Source of the DNA: Pachyseris speciosa
Taxonomy: Eukaryota > Cnidaria > Anthozoa > Scleractinia > Pachyseridae
Direction of reading: 5' to 3'
Assembly (NCBI GenBank): GCA_016490735.1
Contig: JAEMWC010000006.1
Location: 1,435,001-1,499,000 of the forward strand
Length of the DNA stretch: 64,000 bases
Below are positions 52,587-63,369 of the stretch, piece after piece. Position 1 is the first letter of the stretch, and each line of letters opens with the position of its first letter. Under the pieces are notes generated by a model that saw only the letters and a list, made by a program, of their open reading frames with translations, was not told the origin of the DNA and searched no databases. The translations under genes were made by a program, and so were the position numbers.

Positions 52587-53365
52587 CTCTTTCTCCACCG
52601 GTCGATTTTGTCGCCTTTTTTTTTAATTTTCGGAGGGTAAGAGGTCAAATCGACCTGGCTACTCCATATAAGGGGTTACCACAGCGATTTCGCTGGTCCA
52701 CAACACCGAAGGCTCTATCTTTGTTGTCACGCTTGTCACGCTAGCTGTCGTTTATTTCTAAACGAACACTGCAGTTACAATTCGTTGCTTATTTGATTTA
52801 TAAGTGTGTTTTTCGAGCCATTTTCCACCTCAGAAGCCCCCTGCCTGGCATCATAAAGCTAGGTTGATGGGTAGAGGCAATCCTTTGAAAGAAAACAGAG
52901 GTGAGAAGCAATTTCACACGAATTTTGCTGCTCAAAGTATTCGAGCGAGTGATGACAATTCACGGAGTGAAGTTGTGTCTTTAGCCGTTTTGTGGGTGGA
53001 TTCCAGGACCTGGCACCACAATTTTGGCGAGTTTTGACTTGTAAATAATGCAATCGGTGCAATATTTTGTCAGCAGGACCGGGTGGCTGGACACGGTTCT
53101 AAAAAATATCTGAAATGGAAATTGGCGTAGTTTCATGCTGCCATTACTCAAGAAATTCCCAGAATTACTTTGGGTCACAAGCGCGAACGTGACAGACCAG
53201 TGAAAGCAACTGAAAAGAGGTGAGCAGGAAAATGTCGAACAGATTGCAAGAAGCGGAGTTGAAGTTTGGTGCCAATGTAAACTTTTAACTTCAAGAGGAA
53301 TTCTTGTATTAATAACTTCAAGACAAAGTTGCGTGAATTTTGATGTTGTCCGAGGGCGTTTTTTG
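52587..53365. mobile_element. Inverted copy of TTAA-type element, truncated
   Basis: Begins CTCTTTCTCCACCGG after TTAA (52583-52586) and aligns in reverse with 41637 down to about 40860: shared CCATATAAGGGGTTACCAC, GCCATTTTCCACCTCAGAAG and TTGCATTATTTACAAG-type blocks. The far terminus is missing. Confidence 0.6.
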
Positions 53366-53814
53366 AATAGACAGCAGGGCCGTACCTAGGATTTTTTTGT
53401 CTGCGGGGGAAAACTCCGTACACCTTCACAGGGGTCTCCCGTATACAGACAGGGTTTCTAGTTGGAGGTTTTCTTTTCACCCCTACACAGAAGGTTGACC
53501 TTTAAAGAAACAAACCACACTGATGCTTTTCGTTTGAAATTGTCATGATTTATTATGATTTATTTATTATTATGATTTATTATTTGAAATTGCCCCCGAG
53601 GTCTCTGCTTCACAATGATGGTTTACATACCATCTTTAACTCAAGCTATACTGTGAACAGCAGTTAAACATTTTGTATGGATGGTTTCAATAATGGGTTG
53701 AAAGCCTTCGTCAGTTTGCACAGAGATTGGCTTGAAGGAACTGAGCTAAAATTGCAGGTCTCGGTATCAGAAACCCAATTGCAAGTCTCAAAAACGAGTC
53801 TATATTAGGCTGTT

Positions 53815-55190
53815 CTAGATTCTTCTCCAATTTGACTTCATGTCATAGATCTCTTTTGGATTGGGAATAAAGTCCGTTCCGAGATGAATTAACAGCATAG
53901 CAAGGCCACTTAATCGATCTTCTGTCATTGATGACCGAGTCCATAGCTTGAGACGGCGTAGGGTTGAGAGGAAGTGTTCGCAACTGACGCCTCCGACAGG
54001 CATGGTTAGAAAGATCGACAGCACCTTGTGAATGGTGGGAAATTCTTGCGGACTGCAATCAGGCATTGCTCCCTCTTTTTCTGACTCTGGCTCCATCGCG
54101 TGTTTCATCCTCCACCTTGCCAGCTCTGCGTCAAAATGAAAAAAAAGACTTCACCGAGAAACCTAGATGCTTGTTGAAGTAGTTCTTGATCTTCTCCTCG
54201 ATATGCCTGTCAGTTAACTTGGGCAAGTACAAAGGGAACAGGTTTTGAGCGGTAATCAGGCCTTCGTGCTGCATCGAAAATCTCGTTTCAAGTTCACCGA
54301 CAACGTGATCTATTTAACAATTAGATTATGAGCACGAGATTTCTATCGCGTGATAGCTGATGAGAGATGAGGGCGCAGCCCGAATCAGCTATTACGCATA
54401 GAAATCGAAAAGCGAATAATCTAATTGTTTTAGTATAAATCTTCTAGTCGTTCAAAACTAAACAGGTAAATTATCTAAATCCTCCTCGCAGACAAGAAGA
54501 AGAAGCGGCCGCCATTTTGTTGGCAAATGCTACTCACTATCTATCACAGAATAGATAGCGAGTAGCGTCGCCAATCAGAGAACGGCATTTGCGATAGGAC
54601 GCTAGTAGATTTATACTAAAAATGATGGCTGATCGTTGTGTGAGGCGTTTGCTCAATGGCGTTCAGAACAGTCGTTGTACAAAGCTTTACCAGGGTGACG
54701 TTGATAGAGTCAGCTACCTGCCTGATTCGACTCCACACCTTCTGCCATGATTCATCTCCTCTTGCTGTTTTAATGCATTCTTTGGCGAGAGTTACGCTTT
54801 GGTATGCATCGCCAAGATTACAGCTCTTAGCTCGTGGGGACTTTGTTAGTTGGGCTAAACAGAACAAACTGAGATACTGTCGAAGCGACTATGAATTCAG
54901 AGTCTTGGAGAAGTCGTGAATAAGCTGAAGCATCACATTTAGCATCACCGCTGCTTGATGACATCCAAAGCTAAAAGTACTGAGCCATATTTAGCAAGAA
55001 GAGCACAGAGGGTAGTGACTTTTGCACTCCAACGAGTGGCACAGACTTTCGGTACAGTCTGTCGCATGCTTCCCTGTTCCAATGTTTTGGCAGATTCATC
55101 TTCTTCGTCTTCATCAGCACATGCAACTCGTACTGGCTTTTGCGTCGAAAGATTTTCCAAAATAATTATTTGGAATTTACATTGAAGGAA
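53815..55190 (-). pseudogene. Decayed hAT-like transposase (ZMYM/P52rIPK type)
   Basis: Minus strand, three frames in order. 55160-54945: VCATRWSAKVTTLCALLAKY. 54867-54616: KSCNLGDAYQSVTLAKECIK, ESWQKVWSRIRQVADSINV, PHTTISHHF. 54108-53815: TMPVGGVSCEHFLSTLRRLK, SMTEDRLSGLAMLLIH, the hAT C-terminal dimerisation domain. Frameshifts separate the blocks and a 305-bp hairpin MITE interrupts the gene at 54314-54618. The N-terminal zinc finger and catalytic Asp region are not visible. Confidence 0.75.
54314..54618. mobile_element. Hairpin/MITE composite nested in hAT relic
   Basis: Left half: hairpin from CAATTAGATTATGAGCACG through GCGTGATAGCTGATGAG / GAATCAGCTATTACGC to AATAATCTAATTG. Right half: TTTTAGTATAAATCTTCTAG (54439) to CTAGTAGATTTATACTAAAA (54618), an inverted-repeat MITE. 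Same family as 29134-29795 and 38036-38345. Confidence 0.78.
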
Positions 55191-55199
55191 GATTTTTCA

Positions 55200-55818
55200 G
55201 TCAATTAGTCGGTTTTCTTGAGATCTCGGGCCAATATAACTACAAGAAATAGCCCAGCAAAACAAAAACACTGTGTTCCCCCGCTATGTACGGTCCTGGA
55301 CAGTCATATTAAATGAAAATTGGGAGTTTCAGTCAGTTTCCGGGGTGATTAAGTCTAAAAATACTGATCATTTGGCAATAAAAATGGTTGATTTCGACCA
55401 TGGTCCCGGATTTGGGAAAGTTGCAAAGTTTTCAAAGTATAGGGCCAAGTGGCCCTATAATTGGTAAGCCGGTAGACAAAGAGTTAAAAAAGGACTTGTT
55501 TTGAACTCCCATGATCATTGTAAGGAACGTCTTCTGTTGCATGCGATGGTTACTACGTTTTCCTTCCACACCCAGTATCAGAGTTGTGCAATAATAATAC
55601 TAATTCTTCTTGACCTCTTGACTACTTTCAAACGGTAACGAAAGATGTTAGCCGTGGGAATATTAGAATTCTTGGGTATATCGAAATGGCATCTCAGTTA
55701 GTAATGAAACCCCACTTATAAAAGAGTAACAGAGTAACTTTTCAGTAGATCGGGCTTTAGCTTCATTCAATAAGTTGCTCTGTTAACCCGTCGTTTATTT
55801 CTATTCAGCTTCTTTTCA
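55200..55818. other. Locus B intron; no gene seen
   Basis: The sequence near 55610-55815 parallels intron 3 of locus A near 12240-12404 (CTTGACTACTTTCAAA, AAGATGTTAGCCGTGGGAAT), confirming collinearity of the two loci. Confidence 0.6.
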
Positions 55819-55882
55819 GAGTTGCTCTGATGTGAAGTGCGCAAACAACGGGACGTGCATTAACACTGCCGTTGGTCTTATT
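55819..55882 (+). pseudogene. Locus B EGF exon 1, truncated
   Basis: After a TTTTCAG acceptor the text AGTTGCTCTGATGTGAAGTG and GCAAACAACGGGACGTGCAT matches 12415-12470, then diverges after ACACTGCCGTTGGT. The second half (three cysteines and the donor) is gone; a TGA follows within a few codons. Confidence 0.82.
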
Positions 55883-57260
55883 TTATGAAAATTGTGATGT
55901 TTTAATAGCACAAAATCGGAACAGCCATGCTTTGGAAAGCATCTCGTGATTGTACAGTCAATGTTGTTGTGACTGTTCATCACCGACACTCCTCATCTCT
56001 GTGCGTGCGTAATCTGTGCACGGTTCCTCACCGCAGATCAGTCACGCAAACGCAGGATATTTTAGAAATATGAGACAGGTGTCTCGCCAAAGTAAAATAT
56101 AACAACTTTACAATCCGCAAAAATGTTACAAAACTCCGAGCATGCAGCCCTGGTAAATACCAAAAGCAGACTCGTACACATTGATAAAACCAGCAGTTTA
56201 CCATGGCTGCTCTTCACATTGTTTAACTAGTTCTTATCTTCTATCAAAGCCCCTATGCTGTTAATTTCACCAGTATTTGATATTGAAGCCGCAGTAAAAT
56301 TATCGATAAACGAACAAAACTATGACATGTACCCAGAGAAAGAAAACAATCAAATTCGAATTCAATCATTGTTTGTCGACTGGCAGAAAAATTTAGTCAC
56401 AATTTCACCATGTAATTTTATATTTCCGACTTTTGGCAGCTTGACAGGTCGTTTATTTACTATTTTTCTGCAATACTCAATTTCTTGACATTTCTGCAAC
56501 TAGCTGTACATGATCAAATTAAAATACGGATGCTATATTCAAAATGAAATATTGAAAGTAATTCAGATCTCATTATGCCAACTTTGCCATAATATGTATA
56601 CAACCGTATTGGTGAATCAGTTATGAAGCAAATTGCATTTTTCGATTGCCTTTTGGTAGACCGAGTGAAGGCCAATATGGCTTCTTGTTTGAAAATGACT
56701 AAGCACAATTGTTTTCGCGATCGATAATATATTTATTTCAACAAAAAGAGTACTAACACAACAACTTACATCATTGACACGAATTTACTTACATTAATGG
56801 CAACGGGGAACAAAAAAATGTTTGATTCTGTGTTGATTGTTCGCGAAAATCTTAAGGAACGAACAATGACAATTAAACCGAGCCACTGTTAACAATATTG
56901 TTTACCTTTGTGTCAAGAAAATGCATTGAATTTCAAACCTTTATACAGATAAATTAAGTTGAGTATGTGTGAGTAGCCCAGTGTTAACGAAGGTTTGACA
57001 AGCATCAAAGAAACCATAAGAGGGCTTGTCCTCGCTGGACCACAAAATTAAAAAGGCGAAAATGAATGACACATTTTTGGGGGCTAGTACAACCGTTTAG
57101 AAAATAAATAACACATTGTTTTTGGCTAGTACAACCGTTTATTGACAACTAGATCATATTATGAGCATTGTTCCTATCGTTGGTTATGTTGTCTGAGCTA
57201 GTGTTCAGGCCTACGTTTCACTTTTCTTTAATTAGGTATTCTTTTTTTAATTGCCTTCAG

Positions 57261-57389
57261 CCAGCTTTGACCATGCAGTTGTTCTCCTTGCAAAATATGG
57301 AGGTCAGTGTTACAGCAATGGCTCTTCGTACCTCTGCACCTGCGCCAAAGGACTTACGGGAAAGTACTGTAAAAAAAGAATTATAACTG
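57261..57389 (+). pseudogene. Locus B EGF exon 2, cysteines lost
   Basis: Acceptor GCCTTCAG ends at 57260 and donor GTAAGT starts at 57390; 129 nt as in locus A. It reads SFDHAVVLLAKYGGQCYSNG, YLCTCAKGLTGKYC. A one-base loss followed by a one-base gain changes the first ~10 residues and removes EGF cysteines 1 and 2, while the rest stays in frame. Confidence 0.82.
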
Positions 57390-57755
57390 GTAAGTTTCTC
57401 CCCTTGGCTAAGATATGTATGACACTTTCTCAGTTTCCTTTCCATCTTCCTCCCCCTCTTTCCTTTTCTCTCGCCCCATTTTTTGCGTGTTGAGTGCTCA
57501 AAAACCACACGGTAAACGCTTGCTAGGCAGACTACGTGTCCTCGTGAATGTCTCTAAGTCAGCATAGGTTCGTCATGATATATTCAAGCCAGTCTAAATT
57601 AAAAATCCTGGCAAAGGGCAGGGCCCTAAGGTTGGTGCTAGTTTGCAAAATGAAAGAACTTTCACCATCTTGCGTCAACTGAGAGTTATTTATAACTAGT
57701 TTCTGTTCTTCGTGATTTTATTGTTCTCTTATTTTTTGTTGTTTCTTTTTATGGC

Positions 57756-57863
57756 AATGGACCCTGACGAGAGCCGCCCTTGTGCCACTAACACCTTATG
57801 TTACCACAACGAAACGAATTATTTCTGTGTACCAAACGAGGAGGAGAACAGCTCAAGAATTGG
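57756..57863 (+). pseudogene. Locus B truncated-EGF exon, splice sites lost
   Basis: GACCCTGACGAGAGCCGCCC and AATTATTTCTGTGTACC match 14340-14445. The acceptor (GTAGTAG in locus A) is now ATGGCAA, the donor (GAGGTAAA) is now GGTGCTAC, and the first cysteine has become Asp (DPDE for DPCQ). The exon can no longer be spliced normally. Confidence 0.82.
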
Positions 57864-58287
57864 TGCTACGATTTTTAAAGAGTTTTATTATAAGCTTTAT
57901 CAAGTGAAGATAAATGTTGTCAAAACAATACGAGTGTTTTAAGTCGGCGTCACCCAGGCCAAATGCAGTTGAGAGATGACATTTTATGACAATGACATTT
58001 TCTTTTTTCTTCTCGGCTAGTGTAACCACAACATGAAAAAAATATATCATAGCATTTTTAACCTTGGTAACTGGCATTTTTTTTCCGTAACAACTTAAAT
58101 CTTTTTTACGTACGCATATTACTTCGCTCTGCTCGGAAGAAAGAAATGCTATGTATGCTTGCAATCACTGGCTAAATTTTCAACCCTTTCAAACGTGACT
58201 CTATTTATTCTTCAGTGAAAATATAAAGGATTTAGTTCTCAACTTAGAACAAACCATAAGTTTGACGTGTCATTATATTCTCCACAG

Positions 58288-58880
58288 CCACACCTCGACC
58301 AGCAAACGATGAACCGGCATTCAGTATGTACGTAACAATCGTGATTTCAATATCGGCATCCGTTGTTGTTGCACTCGTCGCTGCACTCGTCTGCCTGATC
58401 TTTAAAATTCGACGACTAACCAAAGATCACAGTGAACAGCCGAATAACCCATCCACGGTTTTCAGTAATAAGGCTTCAGGGTGGATTCCGCTAGTGAACT
58501 GGATAAACGGCCATCGACCAGCCGTAACGAAGTCGACTTGGGTTTGGGCAGTACCGACAGTGGTGGTGAAATGGTAATGGATTCTAGACCGGTTTATGAA
58601 GTATGTTCTCGTCCTCTTCCACCAGTTCCTCCACAGCAGAAGACAAGGGATCAAACGCCAAGGGCTGCAGCGCTGCTATCAAACGGAAAAAAACGATGTA
58701 ACAGCTACAGAACAAGTCAGTGAGCATTATATGGGATTGTCAGCCAGAAATGAGAACAGCGCCAAAGCAAATATGCCCGAGCCGATTACTTACATGCCTT
58801 TATCATCAGGCAGACCGGAACCTGGGGTGTACTCTGGGCTTACATCCTCGAAATCGCCAGGAAAAAATGGAAAGAAAAGG
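58288..58880 (+). pseudogene. Locus B membrane/tail exon, frameshifted and cut
   Basis: Acceptor CTCCACAG ends at 58287. The stalk and membrane helix (VISISASVVVALVAALVCLI) are intact. A one-base deletion near 58478 and a one-base gain near 58690 split the tail over three frames: RPLPPVPP is in the second, YMGL, YMPL and YSGL in the third. From about 58880 the sequence becomes LINE and the basic end with YINL is lost. Confidence 0.85.
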
Positions 58881-61020
58881 AAGGAAGGAACTAGTGGACT
58901 CGTGGCGTTTTAAGAATCCAGATTTGTGCGGCTTCACCTGGAGTAACCCCTCCTTGAAAATCCAAACCCGACTCGATTACCTCTTTGTTTCCAAAATTCT
59001 GAGTAGTTTCTTTCGAGAATGCAAGATAATTCCAAGCATACATTCTTATCACTCCGCTGTAGCTCTTAATATGTCTTGACCAAAGTAGTCCCCCTCGGGG
59101 ACCAGGATAACTCTTTACTGACGGATACAACTTATGTCCAATTGTTGATTTCCGAACTCCCCGAATTCGCTGAAAATTATCAACAAGTAGACGACAAAGG
59201 CTTGTTCTGGGAAATGCTTAAAATGGAAATTAGGGCTTTTACGATCAAAGAGGGTGCGAGATGAAAAAGCAGCCCTTTAAATGGATTTGATTAATATTCA
59301 GAACAGACTACAAGCAACCTACAATGAATGCGATAAAGTAGAAATGGATAGATTAAAATCAAAACTAGCCAAAATAACGGATGCTAAAACTCACGGCTCT
59401 GTTGTTCGCAGCAGAGCACGCTGGTACGAGCACGGTGAGAAAAACAGTAAAAAACTTTTTCAATTTAGAAAAAAGTAATCAAAGAAGAAAACACGTGACA
59501 TCTTTGATAAATAATGAAAATGTCAAGATCACAGATCCTAAAGAGATTATCAAGGAAGAAGAACTCTTCTTCACTCAAATGTACACTTCAAATAATATGA
59601 ACCTACTTCTTCCAGAATTGATAACGATGATAATGATGATGATGATAACTTTATTTAAGTCTCAAATCTCTATAGCCAAACACAAGTCAGTGTTTTCTTT
59701 AAATCTATTGACAGTGCGTTATCAGAAGAGGAGGCGGCAACTTGCGAAGGCGAGGTGGCACTTGAAGAATGTTAGAACGCCTTGAAATCAATAAAAAGTA
59801 CCCCGGGCTCTGATGGTCTTACCTCGGAGTTTTATCGGTTCTTCTGGAACGAAATAGGCGGATATATGACGGACAGCAAATTACGCTTTCCAGAATGGCG
59901 TTCTTTCTGTCTCTGAACGTCAAGGGATAATCTCTTTAATTCCTTAAAAGAAAAAGAATGTAGAGTTTCTCAAAAATTGGAGACCGGTTTCGCTGTTGAA
60001 TGTGGATTATAAAGTCTTAACTAAAACTGTCGCTCTTCGCTTGGAAAGGATATTGCCAAAAATTATTCATCCAACACAAACTGGCTACGTTAAAGGAAGG
60101 TGCTATAGTGAGAACATGAGGTTTATTAAAGATGTTATAGATCATACAAAGCAGAATGATATACCTGGAATAGCTGTTTTCCTAGGTTCGAAAAGGGATT
60201 TTTTGCAAAAATGTCTTGAATCTTTCAATTTCGGCCCGCATCTCAGGTGATGAATTAGTATAGTTTATAAAAATATTTCGAGTTGCGTACTGAACAATGG
60301 CTACGCATCAAACCACGTTTTCCTTAAACGCGGGGCACGTCAAGGTTGCCCTCTTTCCGGTATGCTTTTCATCATAGCCATAGAAGTCCTTGCGTAAAGT
60401 GTTAGAAGCTCAAAGGAAATAGAGGGTCTTAAAATACATGACAATAAAGAATTGATACTCTCGCAATATGCGGACGACACCACGGCTTTCCTCGCAAATA
60501 CTGAAGCCGTAATTAACCTGTTTGATTTGCTCTCTCGTTTTGAAAAATGCTCAGAGCTGAAGATAAATCAATCCAAATCTGAAATGCTATGGCTCAACTC
60601 CTGGCGACATAAAAACGGACGGAATACTAAATTTACAAATCAGAAACGACACAATCTACGCTGTAGGCATGAATTTCTATTATGATCACGAGACTTCAGT
60701 TGAGAAAAAGTTTCCGATAAATTAACGAAGTAAAAGAAAACTTTAAATGTTTGGTCTCAAAGGGACATTTCAGCCTATGGTAGAATAAATATCGTGAAAA
60801 CGTTCATTTAGCCCTTTCAAAGCTCACTTTTTGTCTGCAGCGTAATGGAAACGCCAGCAAACTTTGCTGAGGTAAATAATGTTATATTCGACTTCATATG
60901 GAATCACAAACCAGCTAAAATTAAAAAGTCGACACTTATCAAACCCAAAAATGAAGGAGGATTAGGAATGAAAGATTTTATTATTTTCACTATCCACTAA
61001 AGCTTAACAGGGTAAAACGT

Positions 61021-61716
61021 TTGTGCTCGGATCACGGAGCCCCATGGAAACATATCCCAATCTCTCTCCTTGCAAACGTCCGGGGTGCACTTCTCTTTAT
61101 TTGTAACTACGATTATAAACTTCTAAGCTTAAGTGAGCTCCTCCCCAATTTCTACAAAGAGATCATTTCACGGTGGCAGAAAATCATAGCAAGTACGTCT
61201 CAAACTAAAAATGAAGTCCTTGCGCAAGTAATTTGGAACAACAAGTTCTTGACAGTTGACAAAAAGTCTGTGTACTTCCCATTTTGGCATCGTGTAGGAA
61301 TAGTAAGGACCTCTGATTTATTTGACGAAGAAAAGAACTGCTGTTTGTCTTTCGACTCCCTCTGCGGCAAATTCCAAACAAGGTTCAATTTCATACACTA
61401 TTGTAGCCTTCTCTCCTCTATTCCTCCCGCGTGGAAAAAGCTACTTAATGCGAACAGTCGCTCTTCCAACGCACCCATAAACGTCGCCGAGTCGCTATCG
61501 TGCAAAATCCTATACAACAAAATGTTAGCCAAAGAGAACTTACCTTCCCCAACGGCTGAAAAGACATTAATACATGTAGCTTGCGGAATAGAAAGGGACG
61601 ATCTATGTAAAGTATATCTGTTACCCTTTGAAGTCACAAAGGAAATCAAGTTATCTATGTTCCAGTACAAGATCAATCACCACATTCTACCGACAAATGT
61701 TTATTGCACAAAATGA
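61021..61716 (+). pseudogene. LINE C-terminal ORF segment
   Basis: Longest open piece of the LINE (231 codons). It follows the RT thumb; text includes APWKHIPISLLANVRGALL, LSELLPNFYKEIISRWQKI and VIWNNKFLTVDKKSVYFPFW, as in the C-terminal part of L1/Tx1-like ORF2. The first codon is not a native start. Confidence 0.65.
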
Positions 61717-62099
61717 AAAAAGTTGACTCTCCTCACTGTCCTTTCTGCCCTTCTGAGACCCACACTATTTGGCATTTGTTTATAGACTGCATGTATGCAG
61801 CCTCTTTTTGGGCAAAATTTCAAGATTGGTGTGACAACATAAGCGGAATGAAACCAGATCTTACAGACTTAGACATTGCTTTTGGAATTATCCACTCCTC
61901 TAAACCATGTTTAGCCCTAAATCATCTCATTCTTGTAGGAAAATACTTTTTGTATGTGAACGCAACAGCAAACAACCAACGTCCTTTCGCAGAATTTGTG
62001 TGTCTGGCTTGTGAAAAAATGCTTTTAGAAAAATATATCGCAGTTACTTCAGGTAATATTAATCAATACAACAGGAAATGGGACTCCCTCAATTTTTAA
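61704..62099 (+). pseudogene. LINE C-terminal zinc-knuckle segment
   Basis: Overlaps the previous segment by a frameshift. It contains HCPFCPSETHTIWHLFIDC, the Cys/His pattern (C-x2-C...H...C) near the C-terminus of L1-like ORF2 proteins. It ends with TAA at 62099, followed by the 3' UTR to about 62280. Confidence 0.65.
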
Positions 62100-62579
62100 T
62101 TTGCCTCACTCTATTTCCCTGTTGTTTCTTTCTTTCTGATGTAAACAGTAGCTTCGTGAATGTGTGTAGATGCTGTATCAATTGTTATTCTGCGTTAGTG
62201 GATGCAAGTATAAATGTAATCGCCCTTCATTACTAGCTGTTTCTGTACAAAAACTAAACAAGAAAAATAATTATTATAATAGATAATTACAGAATTGCGT
62301 ACCAAGTAAAGCATTGTATTGCTAGTAGTGTGACTATCGTGCACGTAATGTTAATATATGGCGTATGTGATGTATGTATAGTATTACTAGTAGTACAACT
62401 TCCCGTATTGTCAGAAGTGTACGTACCTTTAATTAACAGTCATTGATTCTAAATAGTTGTCTTTGTGTTGTAACCAATTAAGTTATTGTTGTTCCACGAA
62501 AAAAAAAACCGAGTTTATAATTATTAGCTCGAGGCAATTGACAATCTCTAAATGACTATCCAGTAAACCATTTACCACT

Positions 62580-63180
62580 ATGCAATTAATTTAATGTTGA
62601 CGGCGTCCAAATATATCAAACCAATCATTGTAAATCTCTTAGTCTTAACATTGATGAAAATCTCTCGTGGAAGAACCACATACACGACATTTCGAAAAAA
62701 GTCTCTTCCAGTATCGCGCTGCCAGAGTTATTACTAAATCAACCTATGACATCAACTCTGGATATCTTCTTAATTCCCTTGGTTGGGACAACTTATCAAT
62801 TAGAAGGGCTAAGCAAAAGGCAAACGTAATGTACAAATGCACTAATAAATTCATCTCAGCCTAGTATCCCTGCAATATTTTTGGGCCTAGAATTTCGAAC
62901 TATGATCTTCGCGACGCCAAAGGTAAACTCTGATCCCTTCCGAAACATGGAACTGACTCCTGAAGCGTAGCTTTAGTTACAGTGGCGCTCTTTTTTTGAA
63001 CAGTCTTCCTGAGGAATTGCATACTGCAACTTTCTTGGGTCTCTTCAAAAGAAAAATTCATAAATTGTTTTCTGAACAGTACTCCCACACGTCAAATATG
63101 CAAACCAGTTGTCGAAGATTTTTATATATGTTCCAAGTAAAACCGATATTTTAACCGTGTTTAAATAAAGTTATCATCAT
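62580..63180 (+). mobile_element. Degenerate LINE 3' fragment
   Basis: Frames read SLSLNIDENLSWKNHIHDIS then, shifted, QYRAARVITKSTYDINSGYL and LGWDNLSIRRAKQKANVMYK, matching the RT C-terminal region also seen at 50070-50200. It ends with AATAAAG and (TCAT)n at 63163-63190. Frameshifted and truncated. Confidence 0.7.
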
Positions 63181-63369
63181 TCATTCGTTCATGTTCATGA
63201 GACCGGCGCTAATCACAACTACAAATACACGCCTAAGAAATTCAGTGGCGCCGTGGTGGCTGCCACGGTGAATTTGTAGTCCGTAAAAACTCGATTGTTT
63301 TGTGTCAAATTTAGTCGAAACGCTTGCCATACATCCTCTACAAGCGCATAAGAGTCTTATCTCTCTAAC

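Larger units (their letters stand above)
34051..58880 (+). pseudogene. Locus B: decayed SRCR-EGF receptor paralogue
   Basis: Collinear with locus A. SRCR exons at 34051, 35090, 36077, 37553, 38677, 51194 and a 52386 remnant; EGF exons at 55819, 57261 and 57756; membrane/tail exon at 58288. The last six correspond one-to-one to locus A exons 2-7, and 38677 to exon 1. Lesions: a frameshift (34051 exon), TGG-to-TGA stops (35161, 36277), lost donor (36416), retrozyme in the 51194 exon, deletion of most of SRCR exon 3, truncated first EGF exon, two cysteines lost in the second, both splice sites lost in the third, two frameshifts in the tail and a LINE replacing its end. Exons 37553 and 38677 remain intact and could still be spliced into short transcripts. 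Four SRCR exons have no counterpart in locus A within this window. Confidence 0.88.
58880..62280 (+). mobile_element. Degenerate L1/Tx1-like LINE inserted in tail exon
   Basis: Begins with the end of an APE endonuclease (SWRFKNPDLCGFTWSNPSLK, RLDYLFVSKIL, IHSYHSAVAL), then a linker with GSVVRSRARWYEHGEKNSKK, RT blocks (STPGSDGLTSEFYRFFWNEI near 59790; LLNVDYKVLTKTVALRLERI; QTGYVKGR near 60080; RQGCPLSGMLFIIAIE near 60330; catalytic QYADDTTAFL near 60460) and a long C-terminal part. Many frameshifts and stops. It is 5'-truncated, and its junction with the receptor tail lies near 58880. Confidence 0.85.

Noticed and set aside
54345..54400. A second hammerhead-like core (CTGATGAG...GGGCGCAGCCCGAAT) in the hairpin repeat family
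   Set aside because: GAAT replaces the required GAAA, no NUH cleavage triplet is positioned, and the flanks pair with each other as a simple hairpin. Resemblance is probably accidental.
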